This document shows positions 37,077 to 46,100 of a stretch of DNA of 64,000 nucleotides, in pieces. Each line of letters opens with the position of its first letter. The first letter of the stretch is position 1. The DNA is taken from contig JANQNU010000084.1 of the NCBI GenBank assembly GCA_028279405.1, forward strand, positions 1 to 64,000, written 5' to 3'. The notes beneath the pieces are model-generated. The model searched no databases, was not told the origin of the DNA, and worked only from the letters and a program-made list of their open reading frames with translations. The position numbers and the translations under genes are program-made. The DNA comes from Phycisphaerae bacterium. GTDB taxonomy: Bacteria > Planctomycetota > Phycisphaerae > UBA1845 > Fen-1342.

Positions 37077-39173
37077 TCAGGCGTAACTGTGCAGTCCGAC
37101 GATATAGAAGTTCACGAAGCACCAATTGAACACCATCATCAGGCAGCCGGCAACCGACAACCACGCCGTCCACAATCCCCGGCGCTTCACGATGAAACGT
37201 GTGTGGATCAGGATCGCGTAGATGATCCAGGTATTCATCGCGAACACTTCCTTCGGATCCCAGCCCCAGGGGCGACCCCACGAATAGTCGGCCCACACCG
37301 CTCCGAGGATGATGCCGACAAAGAGCATCACGAAAACCAGGTTCAGAATGATCAGATGGCTCCAGTCGGTTGTGTGCAGCCAACCGGGCAACGGTTCGTC
37401 CTTGCGGCCTTCGTCGCCGGGTGCCCCACCGGCCATGATCGGCCGCTGGAGCGGAAGCGCCCCTTCCGCACCCGCCGGAACGACCGCAAATCCCCGCTGC
37501 AACTGGCCGGGTCCCAATCGCCCCACGGCCGTTGCGCCCGCCCACGCCAGACCGCCGATCAACATGGACGAGGCCAGCCCGAACAGGAAGCCCTGATGTC
37601 CGAGTCCAACAGCGAACGCGGCCACGAGCAATGCCGCGGCCCAGGTGATCGATTCGCCTGACGCACGCGTCCAGACCAGGCTGGCGATCGCCAGGATCAG
37701 CGTGCCGCATAGCAGCCAACCGAACAGCTGCACCTGCCACAGTGGCTGCGGCCCGCCGACGGCGACTCCCTTGAACGCACCGAACGAGACGCCGATCAGC
37801 ACCGTCCCCAGCAGTGCAACCACTACGCCGGAGAGCGTCGATTGTCGCGGGTACCGGTGCCGGTAGTAACCGAACAGGTAGACCAATGCGATCACCGCCG
37901 CCACGAAGATGAACGCGTACGAGAAAATGATCAGCGTCGTGTGGATCCGCAACATGACGTCGTCGAGGATAGCCCGGATCGACGTCAGCGTACCGCCGCC
38001 GGGAATGATGTACTGGGCGACGATCAGCGCCGAGAACCCGGTGACGTTACCCGCGAGCGCGAAGACGCGCGTCTTGTAGATCAGCTCGAGCAGCAGCGCG
38101 ATACAGACGCCCGCCCAGGCAGCGCCGGTCACCGCTTCGAACATGTTCGCGACCGGAATCCGGCCGAGGATGTACCAGCGCAGCGAAACGCCGTACGCGT
38201 GCAGCAAGAGACCAACGATCAGGAACAGCATCGCGACCACGCGCGGCGTCTTCCAGCCGGTGGCGAGCAGCCAGATGCTGGCAATGGCACCGACGAAGTA
38301 GACCAGCCAGCCCCAGGTCAGCTTGCCCATCGCGTAGTAATGCGCCTCGGCGGCCCGTTGCGACTCGCCGGGATAGTGTCCCGCGGGCGCCAGCCCCGGC
38401 AAGAGCCCGGCCAGCTTGTCGAGATTTTCCTGGACCGCCTCCGCGTCTCCCTTCTGCCAGCCCTGGCGGAGCGAAGCCCACGTGACCGTGAGGTCCACCG
38501 CCTCCCGCGCGGTGTAACCCGGTATGGGACCGCCGCGCTGCGCTTCAACACCGGCCTCGCGCAACAGGTCCTCCGGCAGATTCGCGATCAGCTCCTTCGG
38601 CGAATGCCACGGAGCGTCCAGCGCCTCCTCCTTCGCCGGAACGACCAGCATCAGTTGCTCCATCATCCCGGCAATGAACTCGGCCTGCCGGACGCGGTTG
38701 GCCGAACGGATGGTAATCGCGCTCGAACCCAACTCCTCGATGTGCGCCCGCACCCCCTGGTTCATGATCTGCCGCGGCGTCAGGTAGCCCTTTTCCCGAA
38801 TGTACTCGCGCTCCGCAGCCGGGAAGTGCTTGGCAAACGCATGCCGCACCGCAGCTTCCTTGACCCGGATGACCGGCTCGTGGACATACTTGTCCTTGTT
38901 GAACACCCACTCGAACACTGACGCCAACGGGCTCAATCCGGGCAGGTGTTCCTTGCCGTACATCTCACTGAAGGCTTCGCGCGCGAACGAATCCAGCGTC
39001 TTGTAGCGTTCGCCGTCCTGCACCGCGATCAGCCGCGCCCGTGACCAGTCGAGCTGCCCATCGAGCGCAATCGCCGTCTCGGACGGTGGTAGCGGCAACT
39101 CCTGACGACAACCGGTCAGCAACACACCAGTGATGATCACCATCATCCCGGTTCGCATGATGCACCTTTTCAT
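37077..39173 (-). CDS. ccsA: Cytochrome c biogenesis protein, CcsA/CcmF-like haem-handling membrane protein
   Basis: ATG 39173 (GAGGA about 10 nt upstream) gives 698 aa. The first ~265 residues follow a lipobox-like signal (GVLLTGC) and form a soluble, helical extracytoplasmic region, unusual for CcsA. After that come about ten membrane segments. The haem-binding WWD-type motif is 'WGRPWGWDPKEVF' (about residue 640), with flanking conserved His residues ('RIHTTLIIFSYAF', 'HTRFIVKRRG'). With ResB it forms the System II haem lyase that attaches haem to CxxCH proteins outside the membrane. Located 63 nt after resB. Confidence 0.92.
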   Translation of the reverse strand: MKRCIMRTGMMVIITGVLLTGCRQELPLPPSETAIALDGQLDWSRARLIAVQDGERYKTLDSFAREAFSEMYGKEHLPGLSPLASVFEWVFNKDKYVHEPVIRVKEAAVRHAFAKHFPAAEREYIREKGYLTPRQIMNQGVRAHIEELGSSAITIRSANRVRQAEFIAGMMEQLMLVVPAKEEALDAPWHSPKELIANLPEDLLREAGVEAQRGGPIPGYTAREAVDLTVTWASLRQGWQKGDAEAVQENLDKLAGLLPGLAPAGHYPGESQRAAEAHYYAMGKLTWGWLVYFVGAIASIWLLATGWKTPRVVAMLFLIVGLLLHAYGVSLRWYILGRIPVANMFEAVTGAAWAGVCIALLLELIYKTRVFALAGNVTGFSALIVAQYIIPGGGTLTSIRAILDDVMLRIHTTLIIFSYAFIFVAAVIALVYLFGYYRHRYPRQSTLSGVVVALLGTVLIGVSFGAFKGVAVGGPQPLWQVQLFGWLLCGTLILAIASLVWTRASGESITWAAALLVAAFAVGLGHQGFLFGLASSMLIGGLAWAGATAVGRLGPGQLQRGFAVVPAGAEGALPLQRPIMAGGAPGDEGRKDEPLPGWLHTTDWSHLIILNLVFVMLFVGIILGAVWADYSWGRPWGWDPKEVFAMNTWIIYAILIHTRFIVKRRGLWTAWLSVAGCLMMVFNWCFVNFYIVGLHSYA

Positions 39174-39236
39174 CGAATCCAATCCTCGTCCTCTCCGACC
39201 AAGCACGTCGCATCCCGCCGCGTGCCGGGACCTGCG

Positions 39237-41570
39237 CTATACTTCGAGTGGCGCACTCGACGTTCGTGCCGCTACCACCTCAGCTTCGGCCTCACGCCGT
39301 CGCTTGGCCTCGGCCGCCTTCTCCTGTGCGGCTGCGAGCTGGGCCTGCTGGATGAACGGCTTGACATAAAACGCATACAGACAGCCGAGCGTGATCAGAA
39401 CACAGCCCAGCACCATCGGCCAGATGCCCCGTCGGTTCCCCACACCAAGCGTGGTAAAGCTCCAGTCGTCCTTCGCCGCCCCGCTCTGGAAATAGGTCCA
39501 ACGACCCAGCGAGTAGGTACCGTTCGTCTCGACCACCGCCGACTCCGGCCGCTCGCCACCCTCCGCCAACGCTACGAAGTCACTGCGCCACGCGGAGACG
39601 GTGCGCCGCCCGGGGAAATACGTCACGCCGAGCTTACGGCCCCAAAGCTCGGCGCCCAGATCGTGCGGCAGCCGGGAGTAGACCACCTCCCACCGCTCGA
39701 GAGCGCCGCCGGGCCCGGTGGGCGTCTCCACCTGAACCGGCATCGCGTCAATGTGCGGATAGACGCTAAAGAACGCCCATTGATTGTCTTCCCAGCCCGC
39801 AAGCTCACCCTTGCCCGTAAACTTGAGTCGAACCGCCGACCGCTGATGCGGACTCGTATTCTCGCGTTGATCCACCGGCTCGAGGAGCGGCACCTGCGTT
39901 CGGCGTGCATGCGTCAACGTCTCGAGTAGCGCGAACTCCAGATCGACACCCGGAATCGGCAGTCCCACCGGCTGATCCAGCGCCGCCAGTTCCTGCGAGA
40001 CCGTCCCGTCCGCGCGAAGCTGCGCGAGCGTGATCCGACCCGCCTCGAGGTCGTCCGCAGTCGCCAGCAGATACACCCAACCATTGCCCAGCGAACGGTA
40101 ATGCAACGTCAGATTCGGGTCGTACGGTCCCTCGCGGTGGCGCACGCCCTGCTCGTCGATGTCCTGTGACAACGACGGAAAACGCTGGATCACCGTCCGG
40201 GAGTACTTCTTGTCCGGCGCCACGACGTCGATCATCGCAGCCGGCGAATCCGCATTCTCGAACCCCGGCGACATCATCGGCCACGACGGCAACAATTGAC
40301 TCACGGTCAGCGTATAGCCCGTGTCGCCGAGCGGGATCTCCTGCCCGGCCGTGATCGCGAGCGTCTGCTCGAACGGCGGATCGACCAGCTTGATGTGCAA
40401 CTCGTGAGCCCCGACCCCGGGCCGGAGCAACGTGGACCGCTGCGCATCGTCCTCGATCAACCTGAATTCGAAGGGCGTCTTGAACGGCGCCAGCGCCCGA
40501 CGCGGGTCCGCGAGCAACGTGCGCTCCGTCTGCTCTTCGCCGCCGGGGACGCGGAGCCGAAACCGCACCGCCGGATTCAGCGTTCCGCCACCTTCCGAAT
40601 AGTGCTCGATCGCCCGCGTACTCGTGTACGGCACGTAACCGGTCACGACGACGTCGAACGGAGCCTCGTCGAGCGTCCGCGGCAGCGGCATCCGCCACGG
40701 TTCGAACCATCCGGTCGGCACCGAAACGCCGGCGACCCGAATCGTCGGGCTCGTCCGCTTGGTGGGAATCGCGACGCCCGCGGTATCGCGCAGCTGATAC
40801 CCCTCGTCGAGGTATCGCTCACGAAAGTACGGCAAGCCGATCAAGTCCACATACTGCCAGTCGCGACCGGCCGGCCGATAGAACAGCGCCGCGTGCTCGC
40901 GGTCGAAGAACCGCGTCTCGGCCGGGTACGTTCGCAGACGTAACGCGATCCGGCCGTCCGCGATCGGGATGTCCGCTCCGTCCGCAATCAGGATCCGCTC
41001 CTTCGCCGGCGCGTCGCCGATCCGGGTAACGACCTTGGCCTGCGTGAGACGCTGGTTGTTGTCGTCGTAGGTCAGGTCATTGATCCGAACGGCAATCGCG
41101 CCCCCGAGCATCGGCGCATTGGTCGTCCAGGACTGTCCGGGCTCTGCCAGCAATTCCGCCACCGGCCGACCGGCGTTCGCCGTGCTCAGCACCTGAATTC
41201 GGGGCGACCGCAACGTCACGTCCCCTTCGATCTTCGTGCCGAAGTAGACGACCGAGCCGATGCAGAGAACCAGGATTCCTGTATGCACCGTGAGCACACC
41301 GAGGTTCTTGACCGTGAAGCGGATCCGGGTCAGCGTCGCCAGCGTCACGGACACACACAGGAGCAAGATGGCCGACACGAAGAGCCAGTGACCGAAGGCC
41401 TGCATCTCCGTCATCTCGAGATAGGCCCGGACCCACGGCAACGCCGACAGGACCGAAGCGTAGACCAACGCCACGAACATCAGAAAGACGCCGAGGCGAA
41501 TGCTCGCAAGGAACCGAATGATCGGGTTGCTGTACCAGTCCGCGAGGGGTGGACGACTGCTGGAAAACAC
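39237..41570 (-). CDS. resB: ResB-like cytochrome c biogenesis protein
   Basis: 777 aa, GTG start at 41570 with GGAG 8 nt before it. Three membrane segments at the N-terminus (about 20-45, 62-85, 95-115) carry 'FLASIRLGVFLMFVALVYASVLSA', the ResB opening. A very large periplasmic domain follows (about residues 120-730), and a last membrane segment at about 735-755 precedes a charged Ala/Glu/Lys tail. ResB (CcsB) works with CcsA in haem delivery and apocytochrome reduction. First gene of a resB-ccsA-lipoprotein operon. Confidence 0.92.
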   Translation of the reverse strand: MFSSSRPPLADWYSNPIIRFLASIRLGVFLMFVALVYASVLSALPWVRAYLEMTEMQAFGHWLFVSAILLLCVSVTLATLTRIRFTVKNLGVLTVHTGILVLCIGSVVYFGTKIEGDVTLRSPRIQVLSTANAGRPVAELLAEPGQSWTTNAPMLGGAIAVRINDLTYDDNNQRLTQAKVVTRIGDAPAKERILIADGADIPIADGRIALRLRTYPAETRFFDREHAALFYRPAGRDWQYVDLIGLPYFRERYLDEGYQLRDTAGVAIPTKRTSPTIRVAGVSVPTGWFEPWRMPLPRTLDEAPFDVVVTGYVPYTSTRAIEHYSEGGGTLNPAVRFRLRVPGGEEQTERTLLADPRRALAPFKTPFEFRLIEDDAQRSTLLRPGVGAHELHIKLVDPPFEQTLAITAGQEIPLGDTGYTLTVSQLLPSWPMMSPGFENADSPAAMIDVVAPDKKYSRTVIQRFPSLSQDIDEQGVRHREGPYDPNLTLHYRSLGNGWVYLLATADDLEAGRITLAQLRADGTVSQELAALDQPVGLPIPGVDLEFALLETLTHARRTQVPLLEPVDQRENTSPHQRSAVRLKFTGKGELAGWEDNQWAFFSVYPHIDAMPVQVETPTGPGGALERWEVVYSRLPHDLGAELWGRKLGVTYFPGRRTVSAWRSDFVALAEGGERPESAVVETNGTYSLGRWTYFQSGAAKDDWSFTTLGVGNRRGIWPMVLGCVLITLGCLYAFYVKPFIQQAQLAAAQEKAAEAKRRREAEAEVVAARTSSAPLEV

Positions 41571-41617
41571 TAGGCCGCTCCGTGCTGCGTTCGAGGGAGG
41601 CTACGCCGTGAACAATA

Positions 41618-41688
41618 TGGAGCCGGCGGCGGACTACCTGACGGTGCCAAGGCCGAATGGAAGGTTCGGCCGGGTTCCGCCGGCTCCA
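41618..41688 (-). promoter_or_regulatory. Nested inverted repeat in the leader region of resB
   Basis: An outer perfect 12-bp pair (TGGAGCCGGCGG 41618-41629 with CCGCCGGCTCCA 41677-41688) encloses an inner 7-bp hairpin (GGCCGAA 41651-41657 with TTCGGCC 41665-41671). The element lies 48-118 nt before the resB start, in the expected 5' leader. No U-run follows on the minus strand, so it is not a simple terminator; an RNA control element or a small repeat are both possible. Confidence 0.5.
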
Positions 41689-41971
41689 CGTGATACCAGC
41701 TCCTACAAGCGGGATGCCAGGCGCTATCAATCATAGCCACACTCCATTGTACGTGGCCGCTCGCTACCGCCAAGCACCGCAAAACAACCCGCGCCATGCG
41801 CTGAAATGCACACGTTCGAGGCGACAGGCTCCAGGCCTCCTCACCCCGACCAGCAACCAAGTCGCCAAATTTCGGGCCAACCACCGCGAAAATCGGTCCA
41901 AATCGCTCACGGAGTGCGTGATTTCACACACCTGGGGCCTCCTGGTCATCCGAGCGGACGCTTGAACGCGG
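41689..41971. other. Gene-free divergent region between resB and the oxidoreductase genes
   Basis: Part of the 479-nt space between divergent resB and the ferredoxin oxidoreductase genes. It holds an imperfect inverted repeat GTGCGTGA-TT-TCACACAC (41914-41931; seven of eight positions pair), about 41 nt before the sigma-54-like promoter, well placed for an activator. Otherwise I see nothing that looks coding. Confidence 0.5.
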
Positions 41972-41987
41972 TGGCACACGTCTTGCT
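41972..41987 (+). promoter_or_regulatory. Sigma-54 (RpoN) type promoter
   Basis: TGGCACACGTCTTGCT matches the -24/-12 consensus TGGCACG-N4-TTGCW at every position but one (A for G at position 7). GG is at 41973-41974 and GC at 41985-41986, exactly the required spacing. The start of transcription is expected near 41998, about 50 nt before the oxidoreductase ATG at 42050. Confidence 0.6.
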
Positions 41988-42049
41988 CACAATGCCAATA
42001 GCGAGTGGCAACGCACTTGCATCGAGTATAGGCCGCAGGAGACAGCGTG

Positions 42050-42994
42050 ATGGCTTACCACCTGCCTTTTCGAGACGATCTCGGATTCTGCAATGTCTTT
42101 CTTTCCGCTCTTGGCGGCGACGGGGCGAACACTGCCGCAAAGTTGCTGTTCAAGATCGGGTGCTCCCACTTCGGTCTCGACGGCGGCTACGATGCCCGCT
42201 ACGGCTCGGAAAAGAAGGGGACCGCGACAGACGTCTCCGTCCGATTCTGCGAGGTCGGGACGCCGGTGCGACAGTCCGGCCCGACCGACCGTCCACACTA
42301 CCTGGTCGTCTTCCACCCGGACCTGATCGGGCCGCTCGAACTCTATCGCGGACTGCAGGACGGCGCGGTGTGCATCGTGAACACCGTCCAGACGCCCGCA
42401 GCCATGCGGGAGCTGTTGCGCCTCACCCACGGACGGGTGATCTGCGTCGACGCCGCCCGAATCGCACGCGAGACGCGCAGTCGGCTGAACGTGCCGCTGC
42501 TGGCCGTGCTTTGCCATCTGCTCCAATTCCCCGACGATCAGGTGCGCGAAGACGTGAGCGCCCAATGGCCGCGAGCCGCGACGCAGAACCTCGCGGCGTT
42601 CGATGCGGCGATTGGCGCATCGGTCGCGGGAGAATTCGAGCCCGACGATCGGTTCGCGTACATGGCGCCCAAAACGACCCGCGGGCCGCTGGGCTGGCGC
42701 AACATGCTCAACGGCGGCACGATCGACGCCCTGACGCATAGCACCCGCGATCGCGACAATCGTGTCGCAGCGCGCGGCCGCGTGCCACACTTCGACCCCG
42801 CGGCATGTAACTCCTGCGGCATCTGCCTCACCGTCTGTTCCGATCCCGGCGGGCTGCTCTGGGAGGACGGCAAGATGGTCGGAATCGACGAAGCGTTCTG
42901 TAAAGGCTGCATGCGGTGCGTGGAAGTCTGCCCAACGACCAAGCGCGGACACGCCCTCGAGACGCCGACGGCCTCCACCAGCGAAGGAAACTGA
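42050..42994 (+). CDS. 2-oxoacid:ferredoxin oxidoreductase, fused gamma and delta (ferredoxin) subunits
   Basis: ATG 42050 (AGGAG 9 nt upstream), 314 aa. The first ~185 residues match the gamma subunit ('GLGGDGANTAAKLL' type, here LSALGGDGANTAAKLLFKIG). The C-terminal ~70 residues are a two-cluster ferredoxin: 'CNSCGICLTVC' and 'CKGCMRCVEVCP', each set plus a following Cys able to bind a [4Fe-4S] cluster. In separate-subunit enzymes these are two proteins. Together with the next gene (2 nt gap) it makes a complete pyruvate- or 2-oxoglutarate-type ferredoxin oxidoreductase that forms acyl-CoA, CO2 and reduced ferredoxin. The substrate cannot be decided by eye. Confidence 0.92.
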   Translation: MAYHLPFRDDLGFCNVFLSALGGDGANTAAKLLFKIGCSHFGLDGGYDARYGSEKKGTATDVSVRFCEVGTPVRQSGPTDRPHYLVVFHPDLIGPLELYRGLQDGAVCIVNTVQTPAAMRELLRLTHGRVICVDAARIARETRSRLNVPLLAVLCHLLQFPDDQVREDVSAQWPRAATQNLAAFDAAIGASVAGEFEPDDRFAYMAPKTTRGPLGWRNMLNGGTIDALTHSTRDRDNRVAARGRVPHFDPAACNSCGICLTVCSDPGGLLWEDGKMVGIDEAFCKGCMRCVEVCPTTKRGHALETPTASTSEGN

Positions 42995-42996
42995 CA

Positions 42997-45294
42997 ATGA
43001 ACGTAGCGGCGCTCGATCAACCCCGCGGAACGCTGGAGCAGCGCGTCTTCCTGGGCAACGGCAACGAGGCCGTGGCCCGCGCGATCCTCGACATCGGCTA
43101 CGACGCCGAGGGCTACTATCCGATCACACCGTCCTCCGACGCCGGCGAGGCCGTTTCGAAAGCGTACGCAAAAGGCGAGACCGACATTGCGTTCCTGGTC
43201 GGCACCAGCGAGTTGGCCGCGATCTCGATTTGCGCCGGCGCCGCGGTGGCCGGCGGACGAGTCGTCGACGTCACCAGCGCCAACGGACTGCTGCTGAAGG
43301 CCGAGCAGATGCCCGCGATCGCCGGCCTCGGATTGCCGATGGTCCTCAACCTCTCCACACGCGACGTCTCGGCCCCGCTGAACATCAAAAACGGACACAC
43401 CGATCTATACGCGGCCCTCGGCTGGGGCTGGTTGATCTTCCTGGCGCCCAACGTCCAGGCCTGCTACGACATGAACATCATCGCGATTCGTGTCGCCGAG
43501 GCGGTGAACCTGCCGGCAATCGTCGCCTACGACGGATTCCACACCTCGCACGCCAATCGCCGAATCGAGGTCTTTGCGAACCGCGACGATCTGCGCAATT
43601 TTGTCGGGCCATCGCCGTTCAAGGAAACGCTAAAGGGCAGCAACGGCCGCTTCAGTCTGCTCGACGTCAAGCATCCTCGCACCTTCGGCCCGTACATGAA
43701 CGATGACCTGATCAACACCAAGGTCCAGCTCGACCTGAAATTCAAAGAAGCCCACGCGCTGATCCCCAAGGTGTTCGACGAGTTCGCACAACTGTCCGGC
43801 CGACAGTACTCCGTCATCCAGAGTCACGGCAGCCGCGGCGCCGACCGCTGTCTCGTCGCGCTCAACAGCGCCGGCGAAGCTGCGAAAGACGCAGTGGATG
43901 AACTCGCGGAACGACATGAGGCGGTCCGCGTGATCCTGCCCACCGTTCTGCGCCCCTGGCCCGAACAGGAGTGGATCGATGCGCTCTCGGGCACGGGTTG
44001 GGTCGCCGTTGCCGAACGGGCAAGCCAGTATGGCGCCAGCAACTACCTGGCGAACGAAATCGGTGCCACCCTTCAACGCCATGGCAACAACGCCGAAATC
44101 ATTCAGCGCACGTACGGCGTCGGCGGACTCAACTTCACCCGCGAGGACGCGCTCGCGCTCTTCGAACTGATCGACGCCCACCACCAGGCGTCACCGCCAG
44201 CCCGAACCGATGACGAGATTCCTTCATTGCCGTTTGCCCCCGAAAAGAGCTACCACGGCGCCTGGGCGGGCGATCCCGACTATCAGCCCGCGCCCAACCT
44301 CGTCCCGTTGACGGTCGAGGAGTGCACGATCAACGAACAGATGAACGGCAAGGTCAACCTGCGCAAACTCTCGGAGATGCCGGTTCGCTTTGAAAAACAC
44401 ACCGCGTGCCCCGGCTGCGGCATCTTCACCACACTGAATCTCTTCCTGCGCGGAATCGATGGGCACGTCGTGCTGCTCTTTCATACCGGCTGCGGAATGG
44501 TGGTCACGACCGGCTACCCACTGACCAGCTTTCGGGTCCCCTACTTCCACAACCTGTTCCACAACGGCACGTCGACCGCCACCGGCGTCGTCGAGATGAT
44601 CAAACGCTTCAAAGCCCGTGGCGACCTGCCCGAAGACATCACCACCATCCTCGTTACCGGCGACGGCGGCGACGACATCGGTATGGATCAACTCATCGGC
44701 GCAGCGCTGCGAAACGACCCGTTCATCGTGCTCGAGTACGACAACAAGGGCTACATGAACACCGGCGCCCAACTCTGCTACTCGGGCTACAAGGGCCAGC
44801 AGGCGGCCAACGCGTTCTACGGCCCGCAACAATCGGGCAAACGCACCCACCACAAGGACGTCATCGAGATCCTTCGCGGTACATTCGCGCCCTACATCGC
44901 AACCGTCGCCGAATCACACGCGCCCGATATGATCCGCAAGGCCCGCAAAGCGCAGGCAACGGTCCGCGCCGGCGGCTTCGCGTTCTGCAAGGCACTCTCA
45001 GTGTGCCCGCTCAACTGGGGCATGAACGAGCATGTCGGACCGTCGGCGATCGAAGCCTGCGTCAACGCCTGCATGCACCCGCTCTACGAGATCAACCACG
45101 GAATCACGACGATCACGATCGATCCCGAGAAGAGCAAAAAGAAAGTCCCGGTCACCGACGCATTCACCAAGATGGGCGGCGCGTTCCGCCATCTGTGCGA
45201 TCCGGCGCACGCCGACCTCGCGCAAGAAGTACAGCAAGAAGTCGATCGACGATGGCAACGTCTGAAGGAATTGAACGACAATGAACGACTGTAG
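42997..45294 (+). CDS. 2-oxoacid:ferredoxin oxidoreductase, fused alpha and beta subunits
   Basis: ATG 42997 gives 765 aa. The alpha part (about 1-400) has 'EGYYPITPSSDAGEAV' and 'VDVTSANGLLLKAEQMP', typical of the substrate-binding alpha subunit. The beta part starts about residue 460 with 'HTACPGCGIFTTLN' (C471 and C474) and holds the thiamine diphosphate motif GDGGDDIGMDQ (from residue 555) followed by 'EYDNKGYMNTGAQLCYSGYKG'. Oxygen-sensitive cofactors imply an anaerobic or low-oxygen role. The two-gene gamma-delta / alpha-beta layout behind a sigma-54 promoter is unusual. Confidence 0.93.
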   Translation: MNVAALDQPRGTLEQRVFLGNGNEAVARAILDIGYDAEGYYPITPSSDAGEAVSKAYAKGETDIAFLVGTSELAAISICAGAAVAGGRVVDVTSANGLLLKAEQMPAIAGLGLPMVLNLSTRDVSAPLNIKNGHTDLYAALGWGWLIFLAPNVQACYDMNIIAIRVAEAVNLPAIVAYDGFHTSHANRRIEVFANRDDLRNFVGPSPFKETLKGSNGRFSLLDVKHPRTFGPYMNDDLINTKVQLDLKFKEAHALIPKVFDEFAQLSGRQYSVIQSHGSRGADRCLVALNSAGEAAKDAVDELAERHEAVRVILPTVLRPWPEQEWIDALSGTGWVAVAERASQYGASNYLANEIGATLQRHGNNAEIIQRTYGVGGLNFTREDALALFELIDAHHQASPPARTDDEIPSLPFAPEKSYHGAWAGDPDYQPAPNLVPLTVEECTINEQMNGKVNLRKLSEMPVRFEKHTACPGCGIFTTLNLFLRGIDGHVVLLFHTGCGMVVTTGYPLTSFRVPYFHNLFHNGTSTATGVVEMIKRFKARGDLPEDITTILVTGDGGDDIGMDQLIGAALRNDPFIVLEYDNKGYMNTGAQLCYSGYKGQQAANAFYGPQQSGKRTHHKDVIEILRGTFAPYIATVAESHAPDMIRKARKAQATVRAGGFAFCKALSVCPLNWGMNEHVGPSAIEACVNACMHPLYEINHGITTITIDPEKSKKKVPVTDAFTKMGGAFRHLCDPAHADLAQEVQQEVDRRWQRLKELNDNERL

Positions 45295-45366
45295 CGCTCG
45301 TCGGCCCGAACTATAGTGGGCGAAAACCCCGCCCCACCCCTTCGCTTGCTGAGAATCGCAGTTCTG

Positions 45367-45436
45367 CACCCTTCAGGGTGGGGGACGCGTTTCGCTCAGG
45401 ATCAAGGTGTCCCCCAGGGTAGAACCCTGGGGCACC
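45367..45436. repeat. Double-hairpin intergenic element, copy C (reverse orientation, one end truncated)
   Basis: Arm 1: GCACCCTTCAGGGTGGGGGAC, missing most of its outer CCCC end. After a 22-nt spacer, arm 2: GTGTCCCCC + AGGGT-AGA-ACCCT + GGGGCACCA. Relative to copy A the element is inverted. Confidence 0.8.
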
Positions 45437-45477
45437 AAACCACCAACAATACGAGCCCTCGACGCAGACGATTGTAC

Positions 45478-45508
45478 CGGTGCCCCACCCGTTCTAGGGG
45501 TGGGGACG
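45478..45508. repeat. Single arm of the double-hairpin element
   Basis: CGGTGCCCCACCC / GTTCTA / GGGGTGGGGAC, 42 nt from copy C; stem CCCCACCC with GGGTGGGG. Confidence 0.7.
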
Positions 45509-45643
45509 GAAGCATCGTGCTCAGCAAGCCGGGACCGCAACCGATCCCGATCGCCCTCGATTTCAGGGCATTTTGAAAACGGACGTTGCAGGAAACGCGC
45601 GACCGTTTGATTTGAAAGCGGGTATCTGCCGGCTGTTTTTTTC

Positions 45644-45673
45644 TTGTCGCGCTCGGTATTCATCGAGTAAAAT
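45644..45673 (+). promoter_or_regulatory. Sigma-70-like promoter of the cold shock gene
   Basis: TTGTCG (45644-45649), 18-nt spacer, TAAAAT (45668-45673). Expected start near 45680, giving a leader of about 185 nt before the csp ATG. In that leader GCCGAC and GTCGGC (about 45752-45777) can form a stem. Long structured leaders are typical of cold-induced csp mRNAs. Confidence 0.55.
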
Positions 45674-45864
45674 TCCCGTCGGCAGATCTGACGCTCGAAC
45701 AGCCCACATCTAACCCCTGCGACGGCTGGTAAAGCGTCTCCGAAGTGGTGCCGACTTTACGTTACGTCGGCGAAGTGCCATGGAAAACTAGGTCTGAGCA
45801 GGCAGACCGCAGCGACAACCGCGCACCACCGCACATCTCGCGTCGGTTTGTCGGAGGAATTGCC

Positions 45865-46083
45865 ATGACGTCCGGGAACGTCAAGTGGTTTGATCGCAAG
45901 AAGGGCTACGGTTTCATTGTCGGTCCTGATGGTCAGGACGTTTTCGTTCACTTCAGCAACATCGACGGCGATGGATTTCGTTGTCTGCGACATGGCGAGA
46001 ACGTCGAGTACGAGTTGATCCAGACCGACAAAGGCTACCAGGCCAACCACGTCAAAACGCTAGAGCCAGCACATACAGGTTGA
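45865..46083 (+). CDS. Cold shock domain protein (CspA family)
   Basis: ATG 45865 with GGAGGA 6 nt upstream; 72 aa. RNP-1 'KGYGFIVG' and RNP-2 'DVFVHFSNI' are intact, and the start 'MTSGNVKWFDRKKGYGF' is standard. It binds single-stranded nucleic acid as an RNA chaperone. The open frame extends 40 codons further left but the SD and family length support this start. Confidence 0.95.
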   Translation: MTSGNVKWFDRKKGYGFIVGPDGQDVFVHFSNIDGDGFRCLRHGENVEYELIQTDKGYQANHVKTLEPAHTG

Positions 46084-46100
46084 AAGGGTCGGGATTGCCA

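Larger units (their letters stand above)
45295..45643. other. Gene-free stretch with repeats before the cold shock gene
   Basis: An imperfect GC-rich stem lies just after the oxidoreductase stop (GTGGGCG 45317-45323 with CGCCCCAC around 45331-45338, one bulge), a possible terminator. The rest holds repeat copy C and a single arm. No coding frame here is credible: the apparent ones are translations of the repeats. Confidence 0.6.

Noticed and set aside
45373-45663. Apparent ORFs containing PQGSTLG- or PRVEPWG-like peptides at the repeats (also near 8138, 29628, 62190)
   Set aside because: They are translations of the double-hairpin elements in different frames and are not conserved as proteins.
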